Source: an uncultured Bacteroidota bacterium
GTDB lineage: Bacteria; Bacteroidota; Bacteroidia; Chitinophagales; Chitinophagaceae
Assembly: GCA_903938445.1 (NCBI GenBank)
Contig: CAJADG010000042.1
Coordinates: forward strand, 1-33,733
Length of the DNA: 33,733 bases
Reading direction: 5' to 3'
Below the pieces are notes generated by a model. That model searched no databases. It saw only the letters and a list, made by a program, of their open reading frames with translations, and was not told the DNA's origin. The position numbers and the translations under genes are program-made. Each line of letters opens with the position of its first letter. Within the stretch, counting starts at the first letter, position 1. This document shows, piece after piece, positions 33,501-33,733 of the stretch.

Positions 33501-33574
33501 AACTGACGAGTTTGTGCAAATACAGACACAACTGTCAATAAACTTAGAGTCAACATCAACATAAGTTTTCTCAT
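30527..33574 (-). CDS. SusC/RagA family TonB-dependent outer membrane transporter
   Basis: A 1015-residue TonB-linked channel. Signal peptide 1-20 (V-F-A|Q). Residues 23-97 are a carboxypeptidase-D-like regulatory beta-sandwich (G-R-V-T-D-Q-K-G-V-P-V-A-N-A-S-V). The SusC signature L-D-E-V-V-V-V-G-Y-G is at 101-110, followed by the plug (about 115-245) with Q-G-A-A-P-G-L-Q, I-R-I-R-G-V-G-S and Y-I-V-D-G. The long beta-barrel ends in T-F-G-L-N-V-T-F, with the terminal Phe needed for outer-membrane assembly. There is no STN domain, so it is not of the FecR/sigma-signalling transducer type. With the SusD gene 29 bases downstream it imports one class of oligomeric nutrient. The 159 bases upstream to the window end show no clear promoter match. 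Confidence 0.96.
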   Translation of the reverse strand: MRKLMLMLTLSLLTVVSVFAQTRQLTGRVTDQKGVPVANASVIVKGTKIGANTTDDGSFKLAVPATAKVLVVKSINFEEAQVTIGNNTNFTIKLEATSSQLDEVVVVGYGTAKKSNVTASISKIDASKIENKPFASLDQMLQGAAPGLQASSSTGQPGAVTPIRIRGVGSFSYSGARPLYIVDGAQINDGDLSNGNGGSFNINPSTNVLSTINSDDIENVTVLKDAAATSIYGSRGANGVIVITTKSGRTGKTQFRFDTEVGQNNVILPPAAGRPLRTNDWFELYKEGLANNGATAATIASSIASYGFGNGVDVDWFGLITRPGDQKQYNLSVSGGDAKTKFFASGGYFQQQGTTIGTDLTRVTGNVKVTHNATDKLSFTTKVSVGNVLQNSALASSGPSGGGGYFGNPAYVSLVLRPTQNPFRPDGSLNIAGDNLGFPAHYNPLYVAANDKRWLKSLNAIANQNVEYKIAPGLKYSTTVNLQYTNNEEYQFNNPFHGDGSGSNGEGISIITRTFLYDIINQLDYHLDFNKAQRFYADMKVGQEAIKSQQFQQIGDVTGFPPRSDLYLNSNAATSTNGKVYANDYTFEGYFANTTISLLDKYTLYGSFRRDGSSRFGIENPYGNFWSVGTSWNLLNEEAFKNVKALSAFKLHASYGTNGNAEIGNYTWRPSYSFGANYNGVAGGTFSNIGNTALTWEKNNQFDVGTNLGFLDGRINATADYYIRKTEGSLLNQNLSRTTGFTGYINNVGSLQNEGIELTLNLVPIRAKDFQWEVNASYSHNQNRVTSLPTGDQLNGSFLLRVGQPFYSFYTRGWAGVDPANGNALYFTDSTRTNTTTSRTAAQLFLVGKQSDPKHFGTFGNTFTYKGFSLNFDFYYNFGNYIQEGYAAYFLDGTYSTRGKYQINLQRWQKPGDITNVPKYVASSAVVSQSGSDRILSKGDYIRLRNVQLSYKYNDKKVLDKFHVNGVNIYARGTNLWTKTYDANLLSDPEQGITGQNNQQVFASKSFTFGLNVTF

Positions 33575-33733
33575 ATTAAAAATTTAGAAGGCGAATTTAC
33601 CATATCATTTGCATATATTAATGAAATGTTAAAGTTTATTCTAAGTAAATTTTCAAATGATTAATCAAACTAGCGTTAGTGAATAATATTGATTGAATAC
33701 CAAGTATTTATAAAATTTTTAAATTACATATAT

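Noticed and set aside
33575-33733. Promoter search upstream of SusC
   Set aside because: No TAnnTTTG on the minus strand and no properly spaced TTTG pair was found. The promoter may lie beyond the window edge or be of another type.
1-33733. CRISPR arrays, tRNA or rRNA genes, insertion sequences, phage or plasmid genes
   Set aside because: No regularly spaced repeats, cloverleaf-like sequences, transposase or integrase genes were seen on reading through; the window looks like ordinary chromosomal backbone.

Overview
The window is an AT-rich, gene-dense stretch of a Bacteroidota chromosome. The evidence is a SusC/SusD pair, many export signals ending in A-Q, absence of obvious Shine-Dalgarno sequences, and several matches to the Bacteroidota promoter form TTTG-N19-TAnnTTTG. 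The gene types (DUF1080, FucP-like transporter, NIPSNAP, M28 peptidase, serine hydrolases) fit a Chitinophagaceae-like free-living bacterium; that family placement is inference. There is no phage, transposon, CRISPR array, tRNA or rRNA in view, and no gene-free gap longer than about 175 bases.

Layout. 1-396: tail of a DUF1080 (3-keto-glycoside hydrolase-type) protein. 498-5202: a small HAD phosphatase (-), an exported penicillin-acylase-family Ntn hydrolase (+), then a nucleotide-sugar dehydrogenase and a DUF1684 protein (-), with two bidirectional terminators between convergent genes. 5377-7643: a plus-strand run of VOC protein, esterase, single-domain asparaginase-like protein and DoxX-like membrane protein, closed by a 21-bp perfect hairpin. 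7712-10244: a minus-strand pair of exported serine hydrolase and M28 aminopeptidase. 10321-11827: ECF sigma factor, one-pass putative anti-sigma factor and Spy/CpxP-like periplasmic protein. 11926-14683: M20 peptidase and metal-dependent amidohydrolase. 14680-16796: FucP-type sugar transporter (-) and an exported NIPSNAP protein (+). 16793-20709: an EmrA/EmrB/TolC-type efflux operon (-). 20879-22914: an OmpR-type two-component system (-) just upstream of the pump. 22987-28838: a minus-strand run containing the conserved trio of circularly permuted ATP-grasp, alpha-E and transglutaminase proteins, followed by a class C beta-lactamase-fold hydrolase and a UbiA-like membrane protein. 29010-33574: SusD and SusC (-).

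How the parts may work together. Much of the window encodes exported hydrolases for peptides and amides (M28, M20, amidohydrolase, penicillin acylase family, two serine hydrolases) plus uptake systems (SusCD, FucP-like), a scavenging lifestyle. The two-component system may control the adjacent efflux pump: phased TTGAAC/TTGCAC boxes lie around the pump's -7 element. The ATP-grasp/alpha-E/transglutaminase cluster is the most intriguing biology. Similar clusters have been predicted in the literature to make or modify peptides through amide-bond chemistry, but the substrate is unknown. Here the cluster starts from a consensus promoter whose transcript would begin with a terminator-like hairpin.
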